Assembly (NCBI RefSeq): GCF_902686445.1 | Contig: NC_062223.1 | Location: forward strand, 57,499,998 to 57,563,997 | Direction of reading: 5' to 3' | Length of the DNA stretch: 64,000 bases | Origin: Sciurus carolinensis | Lineage: Eukaryota > Chordata > Mammalia > Rodentia > Sciuridae | Part shown: one piece after another, positions 55,150 through 64,000 of the stretch | Layout of the letters: the number at the start of each line of letters is the position of its first letter | Numbering within the stretch: the first letter of the stretch is position 1 | Notes under the pieces: generated by a model | What the model saw: only the letters and a program-made list of their open reading frames with translations | What the model was told of the DNA's origin: nothing | Database searches by the model: none | Program-made: the position numbers and the translations under genes

Positions 55150-55290
55150 GAGGACTCAGATCTGGGTTTGAGTTTCAACTCAGCAACTTCCTCATTGTAT
55201 GTCCTTGGACAAGTATCTTAACCTCTTTGCTCTTCAGCTCTCTCCTCTTGAAGTGCAGATAATGGCAACACATACGTTTGGAAAGATGTA
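55150..55290 (+). mobile_element. MIR SINE
   Basis: 'cagatctgggtttgagtttcaactcagcaacttcctcattgtatgtccttggacaagtatcttaacctctttgctcttcagc': sense MIR. Confidence 0.85.
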
Positions 55291-55344
55291 GATCACCTAC
55301 TAACCACAGTATATGATCAAAGATAACACACATTGAATATATGA

Positions 55345-55600
55345 ACTGCTAATACATACTGAATGTTTGCTGAATACCAAGCACTATCTACTACTTTACG
55401 CTCATTCAACAAATCTGCTAAGTACTTCGGTACTTTGCTATGTGCCAGTTATCTTCCTTCTAATAGGGTTACCCCCCATGTTAGAGACAAGACAAGGGAG
55501 GTCAAGTAACTTACCTAAAGTCATACAACTGAGAAATTGTGGGTCTAGGATTTGAACCCAACTCCGACTTCAAAGATCTTACCTATATCCATGCTGCCCT
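55345..55600 (-). mobile_element. MIR SINE, antisense
   Basis: 'gctgaataccaagcactatctactactttacgctc', 'gagacaagacaagggaggtcaagtaacttacctaaagtcatacaactgagaaattgtgggtctaggatttgaaccc' is an extended antisense MIR. It forms an inverted pair with the sense MIR just upstream. Confidence 0.85.
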
Positions 55601-55682
55601 GGAAAGATCTCTGTTATCTGGATTTTCATAAGCAGCCTGAGTTCAGAGTACACACTTTTTATTGTTCCTGTCTCTCTTCATG

Positions 55683-55711
55683 AACAACAACAATAATAAT
55701 AATAATAATAA
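55683..55711 (+). repeat. (AAC)n(AAT)n microsatellite
   Basis: Three AAC units followed by about six AAT units. Confidence 0.95.
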
Positions 55712-55714
55712 CTC

Positions 55715-57239
55715 AAGTGTTCAGAAGGGTCTCCTGCTTGGAAGCAGCCTCTGGAGTGACTGCTTCATTGGCAGCTCTGGGCTCTCTCCATATCTGAGAA
55801 CAGCTCTGCACTCTGCACCAGGCCCCTGTGCTAGAGCATTCTCCCCAGTGAGACCCTGTCACATCCCATCACACCAGCCGGCACACACGACCCGAGTGAT
55901 CATGGGGACAGACGTTCTGGTCATAGAAATACCTCCCCACCAGCAGGGAGTGGGAGGATGCTCCACACCTCCTGTGAGCCTTTGTTTTCTCCAGTAGTCA
56001 GTCTGTACCAGTTCTGGGGCCATTGCTGTCCTTGTATCCTTATGCGGGGGCGGGGGGGGGGTCACAGGAGAAAGGGTAGAAGCAAGGCTGCTGTTGTCAG
56101 CTAGCTGCCATATCCAATCTGTTTCCTGATTGGCAGGGGTTGGGGACTTCATGAAAGCAAAGTCCGGATGTAAATGCTCTGGTTTCTCACTGCCAGAGAA
56201 ATCTCAGGAAGTTTAAATCCACTTGGAGGAAAAGAGAGCCAAGAGGCAGGATTATGAGAACATTGAACTAGATTGTTGAGAAGCGAACGTGGTTGTTGAA
56301 TTGGTCCCTAAATACAACCATCTATCAGCAACTTCTCTCTGCCATGAGTCAGTCAGGAGCAGCCACAGGGCAGAGTAGAAGAAGGAGAAGACGTAGTGGG
56401 TTACAGCATGAGACTGGAGTGGGGAGCAGTGTGGGCAAGCCCCATCTTCTCCAGGAAGTTCAGAAGACAAGTCTAGCCATATTGAAGATATCCTGAACAT
56501 ACTGCCAGGGTTTTCTGCTGACTGGTCTAAATAGTCTCCTAAAGGCTTCAACCTCTCATTCCACATCTGTTCAAATCCTTCCTCCTCCTGGACAATCCCA
56601 AAGGTGGGGGGATAAAGACAAGTTCAGAAGTATAGACCAGCACATAGGAGGACAGGAAAGGGGATGGTCTTAGAGGTAGAGGGATCTGCAGAGAGGTCTA
56701 CTGAGGTCCCTCCTGCAGGAAACCCAATTCCCTGGTTCAGCTAATTTGGAATTCCAATTGAGGTTTCTGGGTACCAGACAAGTCACAGTCTAGACTTTCC
56801 CAGGTGGAACTATGAGCCCATTTTAGGTTTTGGCAAGCATCCTTAAATACTCCAAAGTTATTAAAATCGGGCAATGCCCCTCTGACCTCCAGTAGCCCCT
56901 GCCTCCCCACCCAACCTTCTTCCTCCTGGTGGCTGCCAAGACTGGGGAAACTGGTTTTAAACCTGGATTAAAGGCTGGAAGAGGGGTGCTGACCTGTTTC
57001 ATCTTATAAGTGGAGTTAAGCTTCTGAAACAAGGGTGCATTCGTCTTTCCAATAGTTTAATTAACACTCATAACCAACACAGCATTTTTAATTAGTCTTT
57101 GGTGCCAATAGGGGAATCAGAGGAGCTTCTTGGAAACCTCGCCTTTCATAAATCAATCAATAAATAAGTTACATACAACAACAACAAAAAGAGAACCAAG
57201 GCATGGTGGTTTGGGGGACTGGATTGTTTTTTGTTTTTG
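55715..57239. other. Unannotated stretch, nothing recognised
   Basis: It contains a G-rich run at 56045-56059 (GCGGGGGCGGGGGGGGGG type). No gene or interspersed repeat was recognised. Confidence 0.4.
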
Positions 57240-57639
57240 TTTTGATGAGGGGCGGGGGCGGGATAGGGGGTTTTGCTCCCAAAGGGAGTCCGGAAGCAGG
57301 ACACTTCTGCTCAACCTCTGGGAGAGCTGATGGAACCGCCAACCCCAGTGCCTTTATCTGGACGAGAGAGGCAGCTCCCGCCTCTTCCCTGAAGAAAAGA
57401 AAGGATCACACACAAAAATAAGTCACTAGGGCCCCAGCTGGGCGGCTCGGGCTGCTGCTGCTGCTGCCGCCAGAGTCCCTTTGCTTGCAAGAAAGGAGCG
57501 GGCTCAACGGAGCGCACGCTTGGCTCCTGGAGCTTGGGCGCCCCCTCCCAGCCTGCTGCCCGCGCGGGGCCGCCTGCGGCTCCCCCGGAGCGTGGGAGAA
57601 CGGAATCGAGGCTTGGCCTAGTTGCCCCGGCTCCGATTC

Positions 57640-58170
57640 ACCTACACACACACACAGATATGGACAGACACTGTAAGGAGACAGACACAGACTGACACTG
57701 ACATAACAGACACTCGCAGACATCTAGACATACACACCCAGATACCTACAGAAGCTCCGATCACACACCGGGAAGCACACCCACCCAGAGAGACAGGCGC
57801 AGACAGGTACCAAACCTACATTGGGAGACAGACATGACTAGAAAACAGGCACAGGAGAAAAACACACAGGCTCATAAATACACCGAGACAAGCACCCAGA
57901 GGAGGACACACTGGCAAGCCTAAAACACGGAGACGCTGAGGAAGAACCCACTACAGTGATACTCTGATACAGTACCCGGAGAGGGCGTTCATAGACACCC
58001 ACGCCCACAGCAAGGACAGAGACCCAGAGGCAGGGATATACCCTGAGACATAATCGAACAGGGGTGGGACACGCAGGGACACACAAACGGAACACACTCA
58101 GAAACACATGAACTTGCACAGGGAGATCGCCCATCCTCAGGTGCATATACCCAGAGGGACACACAACTAC
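57640..58170. repeat. Degenerate ACAGAC-type, T-poor simple sequence
   Basis: 530 bp built of variants of ACACAGACA with few T residues on the plus strand (4 T in the 60 bases 57841-57900). No exact unit is conserved, so this is an old, scrambled microsatellite or minisatellite. In the inferred minus-strand transcript it would be a GU/UC-rich stretch 0.5-1 kb downstream of the first exon. Long frames rich in Val, Cys and Ser on that strand are artefacts of composition. Confidence 0.8.
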
Positions 58171-58641
58171 TCTGGATGGGGGCGTGCACAGTGTCGCCTC
58201 AGGCCAGGGGAAAGTGCGCCCTGGAGCTCGCAGAACCCTCTCTGAGCACTGCACAGCGCCCCCAGCCCCGCACGAGCTGAGGAAGAGTTTCCCAGAGCAT
58301 CTCTGAACAAGGGCTGGCTGGCGGTTGGCGTGTGTATGTGGCTGCGCATCTTCCTGCCTGGTCTCCGAGCTCTAGTGGGGTGACTTCAGAGCCCTCCCAC
58401 CCCTAGACCTCCTCCAGGATCCAGGAGCAGAGGTGTAGCTTCCGAACCTCTCAGTGAAGGGCCGACCCTCTCTCTAAGGCAACCACAGCCCTGTCTGGAC
58501 CCCTGAGCCCAGCCCAAAGCATCCCCAAGTCCTCTTCTCCTTGTCCATCCAGTTGCACAGCAAACTTTCCCCAGGCTGGTCCTGGCACCCAGCAGCCCGG
58601 CCCATCCTGACCTCCAAGGAGGTAGTGCGCGGGACTCTTAC

Positions 58642-58750
58642 CTGCACCCACGCCAGCTCCGCGGAGCCGCTTCCTCCAGCTGGTCTCACACTGTACTCCG
58701 GCCGGGCTCCTCAGCCCTGGCCGCCGCCACTGCAGCCGCTCCTTGCCCTC
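58642..58750 (-). other. Candidate first exon (5' UTR) of an unidentified minus-strand gene
   Basis: On the minus strand, GC-rich purine-rich sequence (…GCGGCTGCAGTGGCGGCGG…) runs into GGGTGCAG|GTAAGAGTCC, a consensus 5' splice site with the last exon base at 58642. The TATA-less context, X-box immediately upstream and CCAAT box 70-80 bp further upstream fit a transcription start near 58730-58755; the exact start is a guess. No ATG was found in the exon, so it is probably untranslated. The gene is not identified, and the downstream exons may lie beyond the left edge of the window. Confidence 0.5.
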
Positions 58751-58752
58751 GC

Positions 58753-58766
58753 GTTACCCGGGAAAC
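58753..58766. promoter_or_regulatory. RFX-type X-box
   Basis: GTTACCCGGGAAAC is an inverted repeat of GTTNCC half-sites with the 14-bp geometry of the RFX consensus (GTTGCCATGGTAAC); both half-sites are intact. RFX factors drive many ciliary genes and MHC class II genes. Its position at the inferred start site supports function. Confidence 0.55.
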
Positions 58767-58821
58767 CGCCTCCTCCTCCCTCCTGCCAGCCAACCAGTGC
58801 AGTTCACATGGCGCCTCGCAG

Positions 58822-58826
58822 CCAAT
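58822..58826 (-). promoter_or_regulatory. Inverted CCAAT box (NF-Y)
   Basis: GCAGCCAATGGGC is a strong NF-Y core with good flanks, about 70-90 bp upstream of the inferred minus-strand start, the usual distance. NF-Y commonly cooperates with RFX. Confidence 0.5.
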
Positions 58827-58869
58827 GGGCAACCTCGCCATCCCGGTCCCTTTTCTGGGTCCTGAGTCT

Positions 58870-60203
58870 TTCCCAGGCTAGGGGGCCGGAGAGAGAGGCA
58901 GGGTTCTCTCCAGAGCTACTGCTACTGGAGGCAGCCCCTGGGGGATGACAGTCATCTCCTAGCACCATTCTTTTGTGGGACAGACGCACCTGACACTTTA
59001 AAGAAGACGGTGGTGGCTGGAGAATCTGAGTAGGAAGACACCTTAGGGCACGTGGCTCAGCCTGTCACCAAATGCAGGAATCCTGTAGGCAGGTTCCCAC
59101 CAGGGAGCTGTCCAGCCTGTGTTAAAACGCCCCTCTGAATGGAGAGCCTGAAATCTCTCAGAACAGTTCTTCCTCGGTGCCTTCCCTGCTGCAGAGCTCT
59201 GATTGGTAAGTTCTTTCCAACAGGGAACTCAAATCTGCCTCCTCGCCAAGAGAAGTGTTTGCTCTCTTGGACCAGCAGTAAAAAGATCCCTGGACCTCTT
59301 AACAGCCAAGCCTTTGGAAACCAGAAAAGACTATTCAATCCCCCATGTGACCCATCTCAAAACAGTTCTTCATTTGTCTTGTCTTCTTCCCCCAGAGGCG
59401 TTTTAAAACCTGAGAGTTTTATGCTTAGCTGTGCCCCTCTCTCTCTTTTACAGTAGTGCAAGGTGTAACAATCTCCAGAACCAGTGCTAATTGCAAATAA
59501 GAATTTGAACTAATGAAAACAAAAACTCTCTCATTGCAGCTGAGGAGGAGAGCTGAGGGGAGACCAGACTTGTTCTGAGAGGTGCTAGAGTAGATATTTT
59601 CACTCATTAATTCATATCTTTCTCTCTCTTTTCCTCCTCCTCCCTCCACCCCTCCTTCATATTTTCTTTATTTCATTTTCTACTCAAAACTTGTTTCATC
59701 ACATGTAGTGCCTGAGGTGGGAAAGTAAGAACTCACTCCAATTGGTTCTGGCAGAAAGGTGATCTGGCCTTTCTAAAGTCTGTAGATTCCACCAGGCTGC
59801 AGGGTCTGTCTGCAGCTACAGACAGGTCTTCCCATCCCACCACCTGGTGAGGGCCATGTGAGCCCAGCAAAACTGACTCAGACATCAGAGAACAGAAGTT
59901 GAGGATCCTCATCAAAGCAGAAGGGTAACCCTGCTGCTGAGCCCCTGCTTGGAGGCTTGGGAAGAGGGGTGAACTTATCTGCCATAAGAGTGGAAGGGAC
60001 TGATGCAAATCAGAGTACCCAACTGTTTCTCTGCCTGCTCTGACCAGGAAGGAAGCTGGAGTCCTCTCTTATTAAAAACTGGGGTCCAGCTACAAGTTTG
60101 TGGGGATGGTAGAGGTGGGAGAATCACAGCTGGGGTGGAAGCTCACGCCCACTGAAACATATCCATATATATCATACTTCTGAGTTCTGCCCTAGAGGGG
60201 TCC
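58870..60203. other. Unannotated stretch upstream of promoter
   Basis: No repeat or gene was recognised. This is the 5' flank of the minus-strand promoter. Plus-strand frames near 59139-59456 are unsupported. Confidence 0.4.
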
Positions 60204-60610
60204 TGCTGTGATCTGAGTGTCCCCACCCAAACTCATGTTGAAATCCAATCACCACTGTAAGATAGTATGAGGTGGCAGCAGGTGGGACTATTGAGAGATC
60301 ATTAAATCATGAGGGCTCTGGATTAATTCATTCATGGATTAATGGATTAGTAGGTTAATGGGTTATTTCAGAAAAGGGTCTATTGTAGAAGTCAGTTTGG
60401 CTGTCTCTTGTATGAAACCCTGTTACCATGTGGACCTGTGCCATCTTGAGATTCTGAAGAAAGTCCCCACCAGCAGGGAGTCCCTCACCACTGCAACCCT
60501 TCAACTTTGGACATCCCAGCCTCCAGAATCATGAGATGAATAAAACGTTCATTCCTTATAAATTACCCAGTTTGTTATTCAGTTAGAGCAACAGAAAACA
60601 GATTAAGACA
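60204..60610 (+). mobile_element. MaLR (MST/MLT1-like) LTR
   Basis: It starts 'tgctgtgatctgagtgtccccacccaaactcatgttgaaatcc' and passes through 'aatcatgagggctctgg', 'ctttggacatcccagcctccagaatcatgag', an 'aataaa' signal at 60539 and 'aaattacccagtttg', ending 'agattaagaca'. The flanks GGTCC and GATCC are a 5-bp duplication with one change. Confidence 0.85.
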
Positions 60611-60734
60611 GATCCATTGAGATTGGCAAATGAAATCCAGGCAAGTGTCTTTGAGGTCATCTGAGGAGGAAGGCCAGTATGGAAATGGTAAGAGGTGGCA
60701 GTATGTGCACAATTGTAGGGAGTAGGATATATTT

Positions 60735-60900
60735 AGAAGAATGTATAACTGAGTCAGCCTAAGCTTGGGGTCTCTTCTCCACCACTTACTAGGTGTGTGA
60801 TCTTGTTTCTGAACCTAGATATCTTAATCTATAAATAGGGTGGTTAATATTCTTCTGCCAGAGATGTTCTGAAGATCAGATGGGCTATGTGTGAGCACAT
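60735..60900 (+). mobile_element. MIR SINE
   Basis: 'cttctccaccacttactaggtgtgtgatcttgtttctgaacctagatatcttaatctataaataggg': sense MIR. Confidence 0.8.
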
Positions 60901-60949
60901 GCTTGGACCTTGAGGAGAAGGACTTTTACCAATAGATGCAGTTTACCCT

Positions 60950-61265
60950 TGTAATGGTTAGTTTTGTGTGTCAACTTGGATAGGCTGCCCAATTTGGAGT
61001 TAAAAAAAAAAAGTCTGAATATTACAGTGAATGAATTTGTTTAGGTCTGATTGACATTTAAATCACTAGACTCTGATAAAAGATTACCCTCCATCATGGG
61101 GGGGCGCTTATCCAATCAGTTGAATGCCTTGAAGAGCAGCAGAGTGAGGTCCCTGAGGAAAAAGGAATTCTCTAAATGTGTATATCCTGATCTAAATGTG
61201 TATATGTTGATCTGGAGAGCCTCGAATAATACAGCCCATTGCTGGAATGATAAAGATTTGCTAGG
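60950..61265 (+). mobile_element. MLT2-like ERVL LTR, partial
   Basis: 'tgtaatggttagttttgtgtgtcaacttggataggctgccc', 'gattgacatttaaatcactagactctgataaaagattaccctccatcatg', 'cttatccaatcagttgaatgcc' follow the 5' half of MLT2-type LTRs. The 3' half is missing or too diverged. An internal 20-bp tandem duplication lies at 61171-61210. Confidence 0.7.
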
Positions 61266-61269
61266 CTAA

Positions 61270-61930
61270 TTCAAAGAGCAGAGACAACCAGGAGGCTGAA
61301 TCTGTAGCCTGATCACATGCCTGCAAGTTGCTAGCACATCTTTTCCCAAGTCAAGGCCAGCTGAGTGTTGACTTCAGCCCACAGTGCCATGCATCAACCT
61401 TTCCCCTATTACAGGTGAGTGTCCTGGGAATGTTTTCCCTGAAACCTTTCTCTCCTGCCACTGTACCACTAACCCCAGTCCCCATCTGTACACTAGGATC
61501 TAAGACAGAGTCTGTCTTGTGGAGATCCTCCCCACTACACACACACTGTGATTTTATCTGAGTTACAGTGGCAAAAGTCTTAACACCTACTCTAGCTGCA
61601 AGGTTGGTTTTGCCTCAATTAAGGATTAACACATGTTAAAACCTTAAGCACAAAATTATCCTCTCCTGTGTTTAGTTCTCTCTGAATTGGACACAGGACC
61701 ATTTGGCCAATGGAATAGGAAAGGAAATGGAAATGCTCTCATTTTAAAAATCTTTTTTGGACTGTGGATTATTTTTTGACCTTTGGGGACTCAAATCTAA
61801 GAATTTTCCCCCAAAATCTTTGTCAGAATTAGTTTTTCCCTTGCTTAGAGTTCCACAGTGTTTTGTTCCCCTCTCCTTTATAGCATTTGCCATCCCATTG
61901 TCATCTCTCTTCCTACTTAGCTCCCATAGC
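61270..61930. other. Unannotated stretch, nothing recognised
   Basis: No repeat or gene was recognised. Confidence 0.4.
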
Positions 61931-61933
61931 AGT

Positions 61934-62333
61934 TGTTTTAGTCAGTTTTTCATTGCTGTGAACAAAAGACCTGACAAGAACAATTTTAAGAAAGAAAAGT
62001 TTACTTGGGTCCCATGGTTTCAGATCTCAGTCCATAAATGGCTAATTCCATTTCTCTGGGACTGAGGTGAGGCAGGTTGGCATGGAGGAAGTGTGTGGTG
62101 GAGGACAGCAGCTGGAACATGGCACCAGGAAGCAGAGAGAGCAATCACTCCCCTCACTAGGATGCCCTCCAATGAGCTCCTCCTCCAACCACACTCCCCC
62201 TCCTACAGTAACCCTGCAGTTAATCACCATCAGAGGGTTAATTTACCAACTAGGTTAAGGCTCTCATGACCCATCATTTCACCTCTGAACTTTCTGGCAT
62301 TTCTGGGGGACACCTCACATCTAAACCCTAACA
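61934..62333 (-). mobile_element. MaLR-type LTR, antisense, same family as 2513
   Basis: It starts 'tgttttagtcagtttttcattgctgtgaacaaaagacctgac' and ends 'gggggacacctcacatctaaaccctaaca', the exact complement pattern of the LTR at 2513-4998. No perfect 5-bp duplication (GCAGT against GTACT). Confidence 0.8.
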
Positions 62334-62354
62334 GTACTCACTCATTCATCAGTT

Positions 62355-63090
62355 GTTCACACAATCCTGCCACAAATTTTATTTGTTCAATAAACATTCT
62401 GAAACAGAGTAGTGGGCAAGGTAAGGAAAGTCCCTGTTTTTTGTGGTGACAGTGGAAGATGACAGAAAATAAATATTTAACCCACACAATTAGAGTAGGA
62501 CCATTAATATTCTGTAAGAATAAATATAGGATGATATACTAGAGAATGACTTGGTGCATCCCTCAGTAGGATAGCTGCAGGCAACTTCCTTGAGGAGAAG
62601 AAACTTAAAGTGAGATCTGAATGGGGAGATGGATACATCCATACAAGGATCCAGGAGAACATTCCAGGTGGAGGCAACTGCTAGTGCAAAGGCCATGGGG
62701 CATACAAACTTGGTATGCTCGCAGAGCAAAGAGGTGTCAGTGCAACTGCAGCGTAGAGACTGAGGGGGTCAGCAATACAGGATGGATTTGAAGAGTGGAT
62801 GGAGTCACATCATATGGAACCATTGAGTTAACTAAAAAGAGATTTGATTTTATTCCAAGTGCTATTGGAAACCATGGAGTGTTTTGTGTTTGAAAGTGGC
62901 CTGATATGATTTAATGAGATCACTTTGTTTCCTGGAGAATTAACAACAATGGAAGCAGGGAGTTCACTTAGGAGCTCTTGCAGAGCTCAGACAAGAGTTC
63001 ACTGGGCTGGGACAGAGATCAAGACCAAAGGATAGATTCGAGGAAGACTTTGGAGTTGTAATCAACAAGAATTCCTAAAGGACTAGAGGC
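62355..63090 (+). mobile_element. Ancient mammalian repeat, longest copy, class uncertain
   Basis: Ordered landmarks: 'tgttcaataaacattctg', 'cttccttgaggagaagaaacttaaagtgagatctgaatgg', 'gaacattccaggtggaggcaactgctagtgcaaaggcc', 'gattttattccaagtgctattggaaaccatggag', 'ggcctgatatgatttaatgagatcactttg', 'gattcgaggaagactttggagttg'. It serves as the reference copy for the other fragments in this window. Confidence 0.6.
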
Positions 63091-63239
63091 TACGGGAAGC
63101 AAATGGTGTATACTGTCTAGATTTTCTTTTTACTTGAGTTATAAGGAGTATTCCCTTAATGCAAGAATCATCTCATATTTTTCTTTTCTATGCTCTGCAC
63201 TTAGAAAAGAACCTAGGACATGAAATGCTTGTCAAATGT

Positions 63240-63278
63240 CTAGATGGATGGATGCATGGATGGACGGATGCATTCATT
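63240..63278 (+). repeat. (GGAT)n short repeat
   Basis: A degenerate GATGGATG run directly before the B1-dID insertion. Confidence 0.9.
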
Positions 63279-63298
63279 CCTTAGAAACACCTTGTTCA

Positions 63299-63511
63299 AG
63301 CCAGGAACAGTGGTGCATCCCTGTAATCCCAGTGACTTCAGAGGCTGAGGCAGGAGGACTGCAAGTTCAAAGTCAGCCTCAGCAACTTACCGAGGTCCTA
63401 GGCAACTGTTTCAAAATAAAAAATGAAAGGGGCTAGGGATGTAACTCAGCAATTGAGCACCCCTGGGTTCAATTCCTGGTTCCAAGAAAAAAAGAAAGAA
63501 AGAAAGAAAGA
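63299..63511 (+). mobile_element. B1-dID SINE
   Basis: B1 half 'agccaggaacagtggtgcatccctgtaatcccagtgacttcagagg' and ID half 'ggggctagggatgtaactcagcaattgagcacccctgggttcaattcctgg', ending in a GAAA repeat. 'ttgttca' on both sides is the remnant of the target duplication. Confidence 0.9.
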
Positions 63512-63514
63512 AGT

Positions 63515-64000
63515 ACTTTGTTCACATCAGCCTGTGGAGAAAAGCCTATGGGCTAGCAGGGACAGGTGTGGGGGTCCTCTCTGACATACCCCATGTGGAT
63601 GAGAAAAGGGTTAATTGCCAGAGGACTGTTTTTCAATCTATTACCCAAAAACTTATCTATTCAACAAACACACAAGAGCCAATATGCTTTTTAAATGAGA
63701 GAGGATGTGATGGGTCTGGCCATAGCAGCTCTGGCCTCTAACAACAACAAGTCACCCAACTCTCTTTTATTTATAATACACAGGTAAAGGGGACCAGGAC
63801 AGGGAGGAACTTCTTCTGTGATGGACAGGATAGGGCGGAGTTAGGGGAGCCATTCTCTCAGGGAAACTAGACCAGGGAACTGCCTGATTCTGCTAGGTAA
63901 GGATGGCTTCCCACAGATAGGAGCCCTCCTTTCCTTTTCTATAAACCTGCATGATACCAACTTTATCCTCCCCCAGCATCCTTCCTTTCCTTTAAGACAG
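63515..64000. other. Unannotated stretch, nothing recognised
   Basis: No gene or repeat was recognised up to the window edge. Confidence 0.4.

Larger units (their letters stand above)
57240..58860 (-). promoter_or_regulatory. CpG island with minus-strand promoter
   Basis: This is the only CpG island-like region in the window. Two dense cores (57420-57620, with CCCGCGCGGGGCCGCC and a CTG5 run; and 58630-58830) are separated by a low-complexity block. GC boxes (ggggcgggggcggg) lie at about 57250. The right core carries an inverted CCAAT box, an RFX X-box and a first exon with a consensus donor, all on the minus strand. Transcription to the left (minus strand) is inferred. A bidirectional promoter is possible, but I found no matching plus-strand exon. 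Confidence 0.7.

Noticed and set aside
57838..58254. 138-codon minus-strand frame rich in Val, Cys and Ser near the promoter
   Set aside because: It lies in the degenerate ACAGAC tract, whose composition removes stop codons. No splice logic links it to the first exon.
1..64000. CRISPR arrays, bacterial operons, riboswitches, insertion sequences, origins
   Set aside because: The sequence is mammalian. No regularly spaced repeats of CRISPR type or prokaryotic gene organisation exist in it.

Overview
The window is mammalian genomic DNA, most likely from a squirrel-family rodent (Sciuridae: ground squirrel, marmot or tree squirrel). The evidence is the SINE set. There are five composite B1-dID elements (a 7SL-like B1 half joined to an ID half) and five stand-alone ID elements derived from tRNA-Ala, one carrying a longer non-poly(A) tail of the type I associate with sciurids. 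Around them lie the usual old mammalian repeats (MIR, L2, L1M, MER5/hAT, ERVL-MaLR and MLT2-like LTRs). I find no recognisable conserved protein-coding exon. The many open frames of 60-190 codons cross repeats and have no support as genes. The only protein-related feature is a broken L1 ORF1.

Layout. 0-5 kb: L2 and MIR fragments, then a nested insertion in which a MaLR-type LTR (2513-4998) is split by an L1 with a complete-looking 5' end (2653-4671). That L1 stops inside ORF1, has no poly(A) tail, yet is flanked by a 9-bp duplication. 5-17 kb: CA microsatellites, a second LTR split by a B1-dID, L2/MIR/L1M/MER5 remnants, and two 48-bp direct repeats 1.58 kb apart that differ at one CpG. 17-30 kb: old L1 pieces, three ID elements, two CpG-retaining repeat-free islands (about 20.0-20.2 kb and 23.4-23.7 kb), a B1-dID with an internal TA expansion, and a 5'-truncated L1 at 29.2-29.9 kb with a 14-bp target duplication and a telomere-like 3' UTR tract. 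30-50 kb: mostly MIR fragments, ID and B1-dID elements, a CRE palindrome, an antisense MaLR LTR, a G-quadruplex candidate, and long repeat-poor stretches. 50-57 kb: the longest repeat-poor block, AT-rich and possibly regulatory, with a CpG-containing section at 53-54 kb.

57.2-58.9 kb is the functional centre of the window. It is a CpG island whose right part reads as a minus-strand promoter: an inverted CCAAT box, an RFX-type X-box palindrome, and a short GC-rich first exon ending in a consensus splice donor (CAG|GTAAGAG). Just downstream in transcription is a 530-bp T-poor degenerate ACAGAC repeat, which would be GU-rich in the transcript. The simplest reading is that positions 1 to about 58.6 kb are mostly the first intron(s) of a minus-strand gene that I cannot name. 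All ten young SINEs and both recent L1s lie on the plus strand, antisense to that gene. 59-64 kb holds more LTRs (MaLR, MLT2-like), an old repeat of uncertain class and a final B1-dID.

Ancient-repeat calls come from recognising family consensus features by eye, and their boundaries are approximate.
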